A DNA stretch of 64,000 nucleotides from Euphorbia lathyris (GCF_963576675.1 NC_088916.1:15001-79000); one strand, 5' to 3'; shown: positions 31,001 to 41,949, numbered from the stretch's first letter. Notes: generated by a model not told the origin, from the letters alone. Translations and numbers: made by a program.

Positions 31001-32796
31001 CTTTGGAGCCTGAGTCGATGCACACCTCCTTTTTTTTTTTTTACTGTTTTGTGTAAAACAAATGGCTGATTAATCTCAACCACTTATCTAATTTAAATGA
31101 ATTTAATCTTAACCCTTGATCTAAATAAGAATATCAAGAGACGTAAATATAGAAAGACTAAAGAATAGTCTCCACTCAAACAGAAACTGCTACAACATCT
31201 GAAACAGAAGAAACTGCGACACGATGAATGGTTATTAGTTTAGTGGCATTAGTTAGGTACTAATTAAGACGTTAAGTATATGTTAATGTCTCTATGAAGT
31301 ATGAACTTAACTTGGTGTTTTAGAAATTTAGTGTTATGTTTTTGGGTAAATTACACCCATGGCCATTGAACTTCAAAACTTAACATAAAAGCCACTCAAC
31401 TTTACACTTTTTAACACCCGTGGCCACTCAACGCTTCAAAACGACCGTTGACGGTCTCAAAATAAAAAAATTTGAAGAGTTAATGATATTCTAAACAACT
31501 TTAATTCTTGAAGCTTTTCGTTTTGAGGCTATTAGGTGTTGTTTGGTTAGGAGAGAGAGAGTGAATGTTCAGAGAGAGAAAGCTCCAAAAAAAGTTATTT
31601 TGGAAAATAAAAAATGTGGTTTCATGGTAAATGTCGTTCTGAACAATTTTAATTCTTGAATATTTTTATTTTGAAGTCGTTAACGGTCATTTTGAGGAGA
31701 TAGTTAAAGTTGAGTGGCCACGATGTTAAAAAGTGTAAAGTTGAGTGGCTTTTAGTTTTGAAGTTCAGTAGCCATAATGTTAAAAAAAGCAAAGTTCAGT
31801 GACCATGGGTATAATTTACCCTTATGCTTTTATATGTTTTTGTCTTGTTTGTATGTTCATAAGTGTGTTTTTTTGGTTTATGCTTTAACTAGTATTACTC
31901 TACTAGTGGTATTGATATCAAATATTGATATGCTTTAACTAGTAATAGAGTTTCTTTTTTTGTTCTGAGCCTCGTATTCCTCAGGCGCTTGCCTTGCGTT
32001 GCGCCTTGACCCTAGCCTGATTATTATATGTTGCAAGCGCCTTAGTTGATTAATATATAGCCATAGTCGTGGAAGAACTCTTTGTACATATAATCTTCAA
32101 AGTAGCCTGATTATTGTATGTTGCGAGCGCCTGAGGAACACGAGGCTCAGAACAAAGTAGAAATTGACCCCCTTAGCGCCTTAGTGCGCCTTGCGCCTTC
32201 AACAACTATGGCTATATATTAATCAAATTCACAACAATAACCCTTTCCTTAGCTCGAGGAGGCAATTGTTTGTAGGTTGTTTGATCTTTTGCTCCGCACT
32301 CTTATACGATACATATAATAATGCATGTTTTCGCTGGGAACGTCAATTTCTATTTTTCCATTGATGACAGCATTAATCAGGCTATTCAGAAGATTATATG
32401 TACAAAGAGTTAACCCTTAGTTGTATATGAATAGGATGTGCAGTGTGCTTTAAACAGGAATGCGTTTTTGTTGATGTTCGAACATTATTCATTAGAGTTG
32501 CTACGCTTATAGGCACAATATGATCGAGATGTATCATTGATTTTGATTATGATGCTTTTATGCGTGCTATTATGATTCTTGAATGATTCATTTTGCAGTT
32601 GTTTGATTTCATCTTTGTCAATTTGTAATGCTAATCGGTGAATGATTATTTTCGGTAGGTGATGCAAAACGAAGAGGCGGTGGAATTGGTGAAACCGATA
32701 AAGGATCCACAGGCGGCAGCAAAGCGTTTAACAAGCGAGGCGCTGGCAAGAAAGAGTAAGGATGATATATCATGCATTGTGATCCGTTTTGGATGA
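25022..32796 (+). CDS. Protein phosphatase 2C, five exons, 296 residues
   Basis: Exons 25022-25090, 25171-25422, 25510-25786, 25884-26038 and 32659-32796 join with GT-AG introns in frame to 297 codons including the stop. It is a plant PP2C Ser/Thr phosphatase, probably soluble, metal-dependent and acting in signalling. Visible motifs, in order: GKSGHDMEDY, FAIFDGHLGDR (metal-binding Asp; GHL instead of GHGG is usual in this plant clade), GGSTAVTAIV, VANVGDSRAVV, AVARAFGDQSLK, ILASDGLWKV and SKDDISCIVIRFG at the C terminus. The length fits small plant PP2Cs that are little more than the catalytic domain. No key residue is missing, so the protein looks functional. The 6.6-kb last intron holds transposons and copies of the exon-4 end that might disturb splicing. 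Confidence 0.92.
26005..27560 (+). repeat. Tandem duplication of the exon-4 end and splice donor, four copies
   Basis: The 3' end of PP2C exon 4 (attagcgagtgacggtttgt, then ggaaggtcagtcg) recurs at about 26393, 26785 and 27196 with few changes. The intron sequence that follows recurs too. Repeat starts are 384, 392 and 411 bp apart. Each later copy keeps an AAG/GTCAGT-like donor (the last is AAA/GTCAGT). The last unit fades out near 27560. The region 27560-27912 shows nothing I can name. Confidence 0.88.
27913..29008. mobile_element. Pack-MULE-like element with a captured kinase fragment
   Basis: Long terminal inverted repeats (over 100 bp) begin with ggataaggtgcaaaaatgcc on the left; the right end, read inward, starts ggagaagctgcaaaaatac. 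Both continue with caagagcaatattaccc and aattgatccaattttagac or close variants. Candidate 9-bp target copies (tgcaaggac, ttcaaggat) match at 7 of 9. Long terminal repeats plus a host gene piece inside define a Pack-MULE. No transposase is present. Confidence 0.75.
28300..28545 (-). pseudogene. Captured MAPKKK kinase-domain fragment
   Basis: The minus-strand frame reads LFKIGFSGKALEFPSWL, then GKGKDYLSKGLKRDLRERWT and ELLDHPFV. This is the C-terminal lobe (subdomains X-XI) of a plant MEKK-type MAP kinase kinase kinase. The invariant Arg of subdomain XI (RERWT) is kept. Upstream kinase subdomains are absent, so there is no catalytic activity. It lies between the terminal repeats of the Pack-MULE and in antisense to the PP2C gene. 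The source gene is not in this window. Confidence 0.8.
29299..29983. mobile_element. hAT-like non-autonomous element, GCGCCTT family, copy 1
   Basis: Ends are tagttgttaaaggcagcc and, inverted, taattgttaaaggcgcaagg. Both subterminal parts carry clusters of gcgcctcgcc/gcgccttgcgcc words. The 685-bp interior has no coding frame and is shared with the second copy at 30944. The 8-bp target duplication is weak (about 5 of 8), so the superfamily is tentative. Confidence 0.6.
30944..32208. mobile_element. GCGCCTT-family element, copy 2, rearranged
   Basis: It shares with copy 1 the ttttactgttttgtgtaaaac block (31040 against 29438), the agtctccactcaaacagaaac block and the gcgccttagtgcgccttgcg right end. 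The left terminus is lost. A Mutator-like MITE (31343-31821) sits inside it, and its right end is involved in a local inverted duplication. The sequence between the two copies (29984-30943) holds a GA-rich stretch (30235-30260) and an aaactag triple repeat (30333-30356), with no gene. Confidence 0.55.
31343..31821. mobile_element. Mutator-like MITE, 479 bp
   Basis: Terminal inverted repeats start tgggtaaattacacccatgg on the left. The right end, read inward, starts gggtaaattatacccatgg. The flanks ttatgtttt (31334-31342) and ttatgcttt (31822-31830) match at 8 of 9, as for a 9-bp target duplication. The empty site can be seen in the related copy near 29760. Confidence 0.8.
32046..32412. repeat. 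Local inverted duplication inside the last PP2C intron
   Basis: The segment 32046-32075 (ttgattaatatatagccat) reappears inverted at about 32205-32229. The segment 32078-32118 (aactctttgtacatataatc) reappears inverted at about 32375-32412. Sequence between the two target parts (32230-32374) is absent from the inverted copy. It looks like a template-switch or break-repair product. Confidence 0.65.
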
Positions 32797-33087
32797 ATCT
32801 GCATAAATGGATAAACTCTTTGAAGCATTAAGCATTTTTTGAATTTGACCGAAGGAAAGGATAAACTTCGTTAAAACAGATAGATACATAGATAGATAGA
32901 TAGATGATTGCAATTTAATGGGGTGAATTCTTTCTCAATGGACAAATTATAGGGAGTTTAAAAGAAGAAAAAGAAAAAAAAGGATTAGATTGTAATTTTT
33001 GTGTATAGATTGTTGTGAACATAAATAAGATGTTACTTGTGTAATATATGTGTTGGTTGTGTTATCTCTTACTCTTCTTGCTGCTTT

Positions 33088-33522
33088 TGTGACTGAACTT
33101 TTATTGGTATTTCAAAATGGGCGCTCAATTTCAACTTGTTTCAATAAAAGCATTCAATTTTGAATGTTTTGACTCAATAAAGTTATTTCGCCGACTTTAA
33201 AAGAAAAAAATACAAAAAAAGTGGCATAGCTGCTACATCAGTACTTGTCAACTTTCACTGTTAATCGAAATGACATGTCGTTTTCACCAAGTTGATCGAA
33301 AAGATACGTGTCAGCTAGGTGGACGCTAATGTGTCGTTTTGGTTAGCTAGGTGGAAGCTACATGTCATTTCGGTTAGTGCTAAAAGTTGATTAATACTGA
33401 TGTGGAAGTCACGTCATATTTCTGGTGTTTTGTTGCTCTTGAAGTTGTCAGGGTAATTTTATTGAGACAAATTAAAATTGAATGATCATTTTAACACAAC
33501 AATGAAAGTTCTGTGATCAATG
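33088..33522. mobile_element. MITE downstream of the PP2C gene
   Basis: The two ends are inverted copies of each other over about 60 bp. The left end contains caatttcaacttgtttcaat and the inverted right end contains caattttaatttgtctcaat. No coding sequence. The exact termini and target duplication are not clear. The stretch 32797-33087 before it is the PP2C 3' flank, with a gata microsatellite at about 32878-32905. Confidence 0.5.
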
Positions 33523-33648
33523 GTGTATTTAACCCGCCCGCTATTGTTATCCATGATGTCTTATTATTTTGTGGCTCAATACATTTTAGTTTTTATATTT
33601 GTCCTAAACAACCATTTGCTTTTTATGTTTTGAAAACGTCTTATTTAT

Positions 33649-33700
33649 AATATATATATATATACAAGTACATGCTCATTAAGGTGCATGTGATCAAGAC

Positions 33701-33740
<40 letters not shown>

Positions 33741-34254
33741 ATCCATTCACTAATGTCTTATTGAATAGTCATTTTTTTATGGTTGTCAAAACCGAACTAA
33801 TCAAAAAAAGGAAAAATATGGAGGGTCGTCAAGGGTTAAAGGTTCAATCGGTATTTAAAAAATATGTGAAAATTATAATTTTATTTACATTTAACATGAT
33901 AACATCATAGAATATCAATAATATTAATAAAAATTATACTAATAATAATAATTTTTTAATATTTTGAGATATTAATACGTTTAGTATGAAAAATTAAATT
34001 TTTTATTGATTATTATACTATAATAATAATTTTTAATATTATAATATGTTGAGATATTAAATTAATAAATTTAATATGAAAAATTAATTTTTTTATTAAA
34101 ATTCAATAAATATAAAATTAAAAAAGAGATATATTTATAACTAAATAATTATTTTTTTATTAATATTACTAACAGATGCATATAATAAAATAATAAATTT
34201 TATAATTCAACTTAAGTTATATAATTTATTAAATTTTAAAATTTATTTGTATTA
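33649..34254. repeat. TA microsatellite and very AT-rich spacer
   Basis: Runs of (ta)n lie at 33649-33665 and 33700-33741, followed by about 500 bp of A/T-rich sequence with many attaat/aataat words. I see no gene. It may include the lost 3' tail of the adjacent minus-strand LINE. Confidence 0.7.
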
Positions 34255-34798
34255 CTAGTCTGTATAAATAGCATTACAAGCAAAAGATGGTGGAACAGAA
34301 AGCCATTTTCCATGATCAGATACAGAACTAACAGTCGTTGTAAAATAATGAGCTATCAAGTTCGATGAACGTCGAGCAAACTTGACCAAAATATCATTAA
34401 GGTCTTTTAACAAAAACTGGCAGTTTGCAATAACATGCTCGAGTGTCGAACTGTCACTAGTTTCTCGTTGTAACGCATACACTAGCAATTGTAAGTCCGA
34501 TTCAAGCTCCAAATACCTCCAATCCTGCGACTTCAACCAGCTGAAGGTTTCCCTGCATGAAAGAGCGTCAACAAGCAGTGGGTCTAACTCAAAATGTAAA
34601 ACCCCATTAGCTGTGACTAAAAAGCCTCTGTTGTCATCACGAACCACAAAACCATAACCTCCAATTCCAAGATCCCTAAACAAAGCCCCATCGACATTTA
34701 CCTTGACTCTACCCGCTTGTGGAGGTGACCAACGAATCACACCTGGTGGATTCTGAGAAGGACCAGGACGGGTGCAGACACGAGCCGCCTACCACTAG
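34255..34798 (-). pseudogene. LINE ORF2 C-terminal RNase H domain
   Basis: A 161-codon open frame reads RVKVNVDGALFRDLGIGGYG, then VVRDDNRG and LELESDLQLLV. This is the RVT_3-type RNase H found at the C terminus of plant L1-like ORF2 proteins, with the first two acidic residues in VNVDGA and LESDLQ. It ends in TAG at 34255. Upstream sequence continues beyond the CRM-like insertion at 41950, so this is the tail of ORF2 and not an independent gene. Confidence 0.85.
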
Positions 34799-35721
34799 TG
34801 ATGTGATATTGGTTATGAAAAAGAGATAATAACCAAATCAACAAGTTTTCCCGATCTATCTTAAGGAATTAATAGAATCAAATAACAAACATAAATTGGT
34901 GATAACAAACCAATCCCAAAGAATTAAAGACAATGAAAGGAGATCTGACCTTACACCTTCGAATAATTAAATTGGAACCTGAGTGTTTGGCGATTCACAA
35001 GTACCTTACCAAAATACTTGTTCACGATCAAGATAATATTGCAAGAATGATGACCCGGTCTCTCAAGCTCACAATAAAGAATTCAATCCCGGATTGAAAA
35101 TAATTCCCAAAGGAAAAGAAGAACTTTTGTTCATAAAAATATTGATTTCTGATTGATCAAAATAATGAAGAATACAAGCCTTTATATAGGCTACAAAATA
35201 AACCTAAACCTAAACTAAAAAGGAAGTTGAATCCTAGTGCACCAAGGTAAAAGAAATCCTAATTAGACAAGAAAAAACATTAAATTCGTTTTTGTCCTTT
35301 AGAGCCCAATTTCAGCCCACTAATTAACATTATTTGGGCCTTTTAATTAGCTAGAAATAAGCCCAATCAAACCTATAAGGTTATAGCATTAATTTTAATG
35401 AGTCCTAATGGGTTTTGCACATGCCAAACACATGCAAGTCCAAAGCTTCTCTTAAAATATGATCAACCTTTTTACATATCACTATTATGGGCTTGGGCTT
35501 GGATACAACACAAAAACACACCATCTTTAATGACTTCGCTAGAATTCATTCCTTGTTTAAAGAAGCTTAAGATGAGTCCATTAAGCATTTGTTGGTCTTT
35601 CTTTGCACGATTCTTCGTCATAGGTCCAATTGACAGCTCCAATGGATCCCTCATGCTTCTACTAGGCTCCTTAACTCCAAGCTCCTTTGTTCCATGCTCT
35701 TGTGCTTTTGATATCACATCA
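34799..35721 (-). repeat. 3' LTR of the CRM-like element
   Basis: 923 bp, tgatgtgat...tatcacatca on both strands. It contains a minus-strand TATA-like box (ctatataaag, about 35180-35189). The last 250 bases of the polyprotein gene (35721-35472) lie inside it. The purine tract aagagagaggaa-like run on the minus strand just upstream (about 35722-35735) is the likely polypurine tract and is itself coding. Confidence 0.92.
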
Positions 35722-38700
35722 TTCCCTCTCTCTTGAAAAGGATTTGTCCTCAAATCTTCATCTCCTACATCAAACAAAGATAAATCAGCCACATTAAAAG
35801 TTGCATGCACACTATACTCACCTGGCAAGTCGAGCTTGTAGGCATTATCCCCAATTCGTGCGACTACTTGAAATGGACCATCGCCTCTAGGATGTAGCTT
35901 TGATTTTCTCTGAGCGGGGAACCTTTCCTTGCGCATATGCAACCACACCCAATCACCGGGTTCAAATAGAACACATTGTCGACCCTTGTTAGCTTGCTTT
36001 GCATAATGCTCATTCTTCTTCTCCAGTTGTTGTTTCACTTGTTCATGTAACTTAAGCACCATTTCTGCCTTTTTCTTTCCATCTAAACTTTTCCTTTCAT
36101 CAACAGGCAAAGGGATCAAGTCTAATGGTGTCAAAGGATTAAAACCATAAACAATTTCAAATGGTGAGAAGTTAGTAGATGAATGTATAGCCCTATTATA
36201 AGCGAACTCAATAAATGGTAGGCATTCTTCCCATGACTTAAGATTCTTTTGAATAACTGCCCTAAGAAGTTGTCCTAAAGTTCTATTTACTACTTCGGTT
36301 TGACCATCAGTTTGAGGGTGACAAGAAGTAGAAAACAACAGTTTAGTCCCCAATTTATTCCACAAAGTCTTCCAAAAATAGCTTAAAAACTTAGGATCTC
36401 TATCACTAACTATACTCTTTGGCATCCCATGCAGACGAACAACCTCTCTAAAGAACAAGTTAGCAATATTAATAGCATCATCAGTTTTATGGCATGGTAT
36501 GAAATGTGCCATCTTAGAAAAGCGATCTACAACCACAAATATGGAATCATTACCTCTCTTAGACCTAGGTAAAGCCATCACAAAATCCATGGATATAGCA
36601 GTCCAAGGTTCATTCGGCACAGGTAATGGAGTGTATAAACCATGAGGCATAACTCTAGACTTAGCTTTCTTACAATTAATACAACTAGCACATATTCTTT
36701 CCACATCACGTTTCATATGAGGCCAAAAGAAATGTTCAGAAATCATGTCCAAAGTCTTAGCAACCCCAAAATGCCCCATCAAGCCTCCACCGTGGGCTTC
36801 CCTCACAAGAAATTCTCTATGTGAACATTTAGGCATGCATAATCGATTATCTCTAAATAAGTAGCCCTCATGTCTATAAAATTTTCCAAAAGCAGTAAGT
36901 TCACAAGCTTTATAAATAGATGCAAAGTCTAGATCATCAACATATAATTCTTTGATATACTCAAATCCTAAACACTTAGCATGCATCACATTCAATAAGC
37001 TAACTCTCCTACTTAATGCATCAGCAACTACGTTTTCCTTCCCTTGCTTATACTTAATCACATAAGGAAACGTCTCTATAAATTCCACCCACTTGGCATG
37101 TCTTCGGTTCAATTTTTGTTGACCCTTAAGATGTTTCAAGGATTCATGATCGGTGTGGATCACAAACTCTTTAGGCCATAAATAATGTTGCCACATTTGC
37201 AAAGCCCTAACTAATGCATAGAGTTCTTTATCATAAGTGGGATAGTTTAAGGTTGCACCACTAAGTTTTTCACTAAAGAAGGCTATAGGTCGACCCTCTT
37301 GCATTAAAACAGCACCAATCCCTACTCCCGACGCATCACACTCAATTTCAAACGATTTATCAAAGTTTGGAAGTGCTAAAACGGGGGCAGAAGTTAGTCT
37401 TGCCTTAAGCATCTCAAAAGCATCCTCTTGTGCTTTGCCCCACTTAAAGCCAACATTCTTTTTTATTACCTCGGTTAGTGGTGCGGCAATGGTACTGAAG
37501 TTCTTCACAAACCTCCTATAGAAACTCGCCAAGCCATGAAAGCTCCTCACCTCGGTAACTGAATTTGGCGTTGGCCACTCTTGAATGGCTTTCACCTTTT
37601 CAATATCAACAGAAACTCCTTGTGCTGAAACAATAAAACCCAAAAACACAACTTTCTCCATGCAAAATGAGCACTTAGAAAGGTTAGCGTATAATTTCTG
37701 TTCTCTCAAAACATCTAATACAACCTTAACATGTTCTATGTGTTCTGCCTCAGATTTAGAATAGATAAGAATGTCATCAAAATAAACAACAACAAATTTA
37801 CCTATAAACTCTCTCAAAACATGATTCATTAATCTCATGAAAGTACTAGGTGCATTTGTTAAACCGAAAGGCATAACTAACCACTCATATAAACCATGCT
37901 TAGTCTTAAAAGCCGTTTTCCATTCATCTCCTAATGACATGCGAATCTGATGGTACCCACTCTTAAGATCTATTTTAGTGAAAATAACAGCGCCATTTAA
38001 TTCATCCAACATATCATCTAACCTAGGGATAGGATGACGATACTTTACCGTGATTTTATTGACGGCTCTACAATCGATGCACATCCGCCAAGTTCCATCT
38101 TTCTTTGGTACTAGGATGACTGGTACAGCACACGGACTCATAGATTCACGAATCAACCCTTTTGCCATTAGTTCCTCGACTTGCCTTTGTAGTTCTTTTG
38201 TCTCCTCAGGGTTACTTCTATAGGCTGGTCGATTTGGAATTTGTGCTCCGGGAACAAAGTCAATTTGATGCTCAATTCCTCGAATCGGGGGTAACTTATT
38301 AGGCATCTCTTCGGGGAATAAATCCTTGAATTCCTGCAAAAGAGGGGAAATACTAGAAGGAAGGTTAGACTGACTTACAGAAGATAAACAAAAACTCTTA
38401 CAATAAAATAATAATAAATTTTTGTTTTCAAAATCAGCTTGCTTTACATCCCTCAATTTAGCATATAAAGATAGATTTTGGCTTTTGTTAATGCTCCTCT
38501 CTTTTTCTCTCCTCTCACCCTCATTTCTCGACCTCACTAATTCCTTTTCACTCACCTCTTCTCTCTTCACACCCTCACTGATTTTATCACTCTTATTTTC
38601 TCTCGCCTTAACCTTTTCCCTTCTCACAGATTGTTCTTGTAACATTCTTTGCATGTAGAGCTGATCTTCAAACACTTCAGCAGGTGATAAAGGTGGCAAA

Positions 38701-40265
38701 ATATACTTCTTCCCATCCTTAGCAATAGTAAATTTATTTGTTCGACCATGATGTAGTGCTGATCGATCGAATTGCCAAGGCCTCCCCAATAACACATGAC
38801 ATGCTTGCATAGGTACTACATCACATAATACCTCATCAGAAAAAGAACCAATAGAAAAGTTCAGAAGCACCTGTTTAGTAACTTTGAGTTCGTTACTATC
38901 ATTCAACCATTGTAACCGATAAGGATTGGGATGTGGAATTGTTGATATCCCTAATCGGCTTGCTAACACATTGCTTACCACGTTGCAACAACTTCCTCCA
39001 TCAATAATTAGTAAGCATGTTTTTCCAAGTATGTTGCAATGAGCATGAAAGATGTGCTCTCGTTGCTCAATGTCACCACTCACTCCCATCTTCAATGTTC
39101 TACGAGTGACTAAGTTAACTCCATGTCCTCCTTTACTATCCACCTCTTCTATATCACTACAATCTTCTAAGGTGGGCATATCATCTGATTCATGTTCGGA
39201 CTCACTTTCGGATATTAACTCACCATGCTTCATAACCATCGCCTTTTGATTCGAACACTCTCTTGCATAGTGCCCTCTCCCTTGGCACTTAAAACACACA
39301 ATTTCACGAGTTCTTGTGGGTTTTTCAGTAGTTTTGTATTTTGGAGTAGTTCCACCAATTTGCAATTTCCCAAATGCTTTTGAATCAACCTGAGGCGTTT
39401 GGTCACTTTTAGAGCTAAATTCAGATTTAGTTTTGAAATTACCTCTTGGATCTGACTTCCATGGAGTGGAAGTAGTGCCTTTGAACTTTGATCTCCCTTT
39501 CTCAACCTCTTGAAGTTGTCTCTCAATTTTTATCGCTTTATGGAGCATCTCGTCCATGTGGAAATAAGTTTGTAGCTCAAGAGGGTTGCGAATCTCCCTC
39601 TTCATTCCCATGAGAAATCTAACCATGGTAGCTTCCTCATCTTCTTGTATATCAGCTCGGATTAGTGCCATCTCCAATTGTTTGTGATAATCTTCAACAG
39701 ATTGGTTACCTTGAGACATGGATTGGAGTTCTTTCAACAACTCCTTATAATAGTGAGCCGGCACAAATCTCTTTTTCATGACCTTCTTTAATTCACCCCA
39801 TGTTCTTATGGGTTCATCACCATCTCCTTTTCTTGTGCGCTTTAATTGGTCCCACCAAACAGCCGCATATTCAGTTAGTTCGGATACTACAAGTTTCACC
39901 TTCTTCTCCTCGGAATACTCATGTATGTCAAAGATTGTTTCAACCTTTCGTACCCAATCAAGATACGCCTCTGGGTCACTAGCTCCTCGAAAAGTAGGCA
40001 TTTTAAGTTTGATAGCATTAAGATTACTATCTTTTCGATCGTTACCCCTTTTTCGGTATCCAAACTGCTCCTCCTCTTCAGACTCGGATAGTTCATCATC
40101 AAAATTCAATCTCCCGCGTCCTCCTTTCTTTTGGCTTGATTTCTTTTGGTTTGAAACCAAATCAGCCACAATAGCCCCTAACCTCTTCATCTCACCTACA
40201 ATAGCTTGTTGCCATTCTTTAGAATCAACATCGTTAACGTTGTCCTTTTTAGGTTCGTTAGACAT
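35472..40265 (-). CDS. gag-pol: CRM-like chromovirus gag-pol polyprotein, intact, 1597 residues
   Basis: A single unbroken frame. Gag core at about residues 85-250; CCHC knuckle [14 protein letters not shown] at 324-337; acidic Ser/Glu stretch 352-366. The protease has [11 protein letters not shown] at 420-430, with DGG where DSG or DTG is usual. RT has [13 protein letters not shown] (762-774) and catalytic YFDD (828-831). RNase H has ECDASG (975-980) and HTDHESL (1037-1043). Integrase: an HHCC finger (1158-1198), then acidic residues in SMDFV, VSDRD and GQTEVVN, and a GPF motif near 1463. No standard chromodomain is seen; the last ~82 residues are encoded in the 3' LTR. It makes the capsid and the enzymes for reverse transcription and integration. 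ATG at 40265 is the only start in the gag region. Confidence 0.95.
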   Translation of the reverse strand: MSNEPKKDNVNDVDSKEWQQAIVGEMKRLGAIVADLVSNQKKSSQKKGGRGRLNFDDELSESEEEEQFGYRKRGNDRKDSNLNAIKLKMPTFRGASDPEAYLDWVRKVETIFDIHEYSEEKKVKLVVSELTEYAAVWWDQLKRTRKGDGDEPIRTWGELKKVMKKRFVPAHYYKELLKELQSMSQGNQSVEDYHKQLEMALIRADIQEDEEATMVRFLMGMKREIRNPLELQTYFHMDEMLHKAIKIERQLQEVEKGRSKFKGTTSTPWKSDPRGNFKTKSEFSSKSDQTPQVDSKAFGKLQIGGTTPKYKTTEKPTRTREIVCFKCQGRGHYARECSNQKAMVMKHGELISESESEHESDDMPTLEDCSDIEEVDSKGGHGVNLVTRRTLKMGVSGDIEQREHIFHAHCNILGKTCLLIIDGGSCCNVVSNVLASRLGISTIPHPNPYRLQWLNDSNELKVTKQVLLNFSIGSFSDEVLCDVVPMQACHVLLGRPWQFDRSALHHGRTNKFTIAKDGKKYILPPLSPAEVFEDQLYMQRMLQEQSVRREKVKARENKSDKISEGVKREEVSEKELVRSRNEGERREKERSINKSQNLSLYAKLRDVKQADFENKNLLLFYCKSFCLSSVSQSNLPSSISPLLQEFKDLFPEEMPNKLPPIRGIEHQIDFVPGAQIPNRPAYRSNPEETKELQRQVEELMAKGLIRESMSPCAVPVILVPKKDGTWRMCIDCRAVNKITVKYRHPIPRLDDMLDELNGAVIFTKIDLKSGYHQIRMSLGDEWKTAFKTKHGLYEWLVMPFGLTNAPSTFMRLMNHVLREFIGKFVVVYFDDILIYSKSEAEHIEHVKVVLDVLREQKLYANLSKCSFCMEKVVFLGFIVSAQGVSVDIEKVKAIQEWPTPNSVTEVRSFHGLASFYRRFVKNFSTIAAPLTEVIKKNVGFKWGKAQEDAFEMLKARLTSAPVLALPNFDKSFEIECDASGVGIGAVLMQEGRPIAFFSEKLSGATLNYPTYDKELYALVRALQMWQHYLWPKEFVIHTDHESLKHLKGQQKLNRRHAKWVEFIETFPYVIKYKQGKENVVADALSRRVSLLNVMHAKCLGFEYIKELYVDDLDFASIYKACELTAFGKFYRHEGYLFRDNRLCMPKCSHREFLVREAHGGGLMGHFGVAKTLDMISEHFFWPHMKRDVERICASCINCKKAKSRVMPHGLYTPLPVPNEPWTAISMDFVMALPRSKRGNDSIFVVVDRFSKMAHFIPCHKTDDAINIANLFFREVVRLHGMPKSIVSDRDPKFLSYFWKTLWNKLGTKLLFSTSCHPQTDGQTEVVNRTLGQLLRAVIQKNLKSWEECLPFIEFAYNRAIHSSTNFSPFEIVYGFNPLTPLDLIPLPVDERKSLDGKKKAEMVLKLHEQVKQQLEKKNEHYAKQANKGRQCVLFEPGDWVWLHMRKERFPAQRKSKLHPRGDGPFQVVARIGDNAYKLDLPGEYSVHATFNVADLSLFDVGDEDLRTNPFQERGNDVISKAQEHGTKELGVKEPSRSMRDPLELSIGPMTKNRAKKDQQMLNGLILSFFKQGMNSSEVIKDGVFLCCIQAQAHNSDM

Positions 40266-40628
40266 GACAAAATATATAAAGAATGAAAGAAAAGTGAAAT
40301 CTAGTCTAAAGCAAGAAAAGAAGAAAAAGAAAGTAAAAGAAGTACCTCACAACCGGTTCAATCACTCTTTTATATTATCTTGATAGATCACAAGGATTAT
40401 CTCGGGTAATATAAATGCCAATGAAGCAAAAGAATGACAAAATAAAGTAGAGCAGAAACTAGAAGCAAAGAAGACTAATATTGTAACGATAACCAAAGTT
40501 TAGCACACTAAGAATAGAATAAAAGACGATTTTCGAAGAAGAGACAAATGTTTGAAAGAAATTTTAAGAATGTGTGTTTAGCATGTAAATTCTAGAAAAC
40601 TTGTAACTTTAGTACAAACAATGAGCCG

Positions 40629-40734
40629 ATTTTTTTTTTTTTCCTTTTTTTTTCCTTTTTTTTTTCTTTTTTTTTCCTCTTTTTTTTTCCTTTTTTTTTT
40701 CCTTTTTTTTTTCTTTTTTTTTTCCTTTTTTTTT
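40629..40734. repeat. Poly-T/CC low-complexity tract in the 5' leader of the CRM-like element
   Basis: Blocks of 8-13 T separated by cc or c, repeated about ten times. On the minus strand (transcript sense) it is an A-rich, GG-punctuated tract about 360-470 bases before the gag ATG. Shorter homopolymers follow at 40788-40800 and 40946-40963. It is probably slippage-prone. Confidence 0.9.
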
Positions 40735-41007
40735 AAACTAGATTGGAATTGATTAACAAATTAAACTTGCACTAATGATTTAGCATGCAAAAAAAAAAAA
40801 TTGAAGAAATTCACACACATAAATGGGTTTGGCTAGTAAGAATAGAATCCAAAAATAATCAGTTCGCTACAACTAAGAACCTAAATAACTAGATGCAAAG
40901 ATATGAGGAACTCGATCAATAATTAAAGACTCTAGATTGGGGTAATTTTTTTTTTTTTTTTAATTTCGACAAACAAAACAAAAACAACAAATTCCTTAAG
41001 AGCCAAA

Positions 41008-41019
41008 GCTCTGATACCA
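41008..41019 (-). other. Primer binding site, initiator tRNA-Met, CRM-like element
   Basis: The minus strand reads tggtatcagagc, the standard initiator-Met primer site, two bases after the LTR end at 41022. Confidence 0.93.
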
Positions 41020-41021
41020 AT

Positions 41022-41944
41022 TGATGTGATATTGGTTATGAAAAAGAGATAATAACCAAATCAACAAGTTTTCCCGATCTATCTTAAGGAATTAATAGAA
41101 TCAAATAACAAACATAAATTGGTGATAACAAACCAATCCCAAAGAATTAAAGACAATGAAAGGAGATCTGACCTTACACCTTCGAATAATTAAATTGGAA
41201 CCTGAGTGTTTGGCGATTCACAAGTACCTTACCAAAATACTTGTTCACGATCAAGATAATATTGCAAGAATGATGACCCGGTCTCTCAAGCTCACAATAA
41301 AGAATTCAATCCCGGATTGAAAATAATTCCCAAAGGAAAAGAAGAACTTTTGTTCATAAAAATATTGATTTCTGATTGATCAAAATAATGAAGAATACAA
41401 GCCTTTATATAGGCTACAAAATAAACCTAAACCTAAACTAAAAAGGAAGTTGAATCCTAGTGCACCAAGGTAAAAGAAATCCTAATTAGACAAGGAAAAA
41501 CATTAAATTCGTTTTTGTCCTTTAGAGCCCAATTTCAGCCCACTAATTAACATTATTTGGGCCTTTTAATTAGCTAGAAATAAGCCCAATCAAACCTATA
41601 AGGTTATAGCATTAATTTTAATGAGTCCCAATGGGTTTTGCACATGCCAAACACATGCAAGTCCAAAGCTTCTCTTAAAATATGATCAACCTTTTTACAT
41701 ATCACTATTATGGGCTTGGGCTTGGATACAACACAAAAACACACCATCTTTAATGACTTCGCTAGAATTCATTCCTTGTTTAAAGAAGCTCAAGATGAGT
41801 CCATTAAGCATTTGTTGGTCTTTCTTTGCACGATTCTTCGTCATAGGTCCAATTGACAGCTCCAATGGATCCCTCATGCTTCTACTAGGCTCCTTAACTC
41901 CAAGCTCCTTTGTTCCATGCTCTTGTGCTTTTGATATCACATCA
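41022..41944 (-). repeat. 5' LTR of the CRM-like element
   Basis: Same length as the 3' LTR, with three substitutions noticed in the segments around 41493, 41628 and 41791. It carries the TATA-like box at about 41403-41412. It also contains a copy of the polyprotein tail, which gives a meaningless minus-strand frame at 41695-42009. Confidence 0.93.
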
Positions 41945-41949
41945 ACTAG

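Larger units (their letters stand above)
34799..41944 (-). mobile_element. CRM-like Ty3 chromovirus, complete and young, minus strand
   Basis: 7146 bp with two 923-bp LTRs (34799-35721, 41022-41944), in which I find three differences. Target duplication actag lies at 34794-34798 and 41945-41949. It has an initiator-tRNA-Met primer site (41008-41019) and one intact 1597-codon polyprotein. Near-identical LTRs and an unbroken ORF mean a recent insertion that could still be autonomous. Placement in the CRM group rests on the gag-pol frame running into the 3' LTR and on the integrase C terminus, so it is an inference. It sits in the LINE RNase H region. Confidence 0.93.

Noticed and set aside
29299..32208. 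GCGCCTT clusters as a GC-rich regulatory island of the PP2C gene.
   Set aside because: They are the subterminal repeats of a transposon family present twice in the intron.
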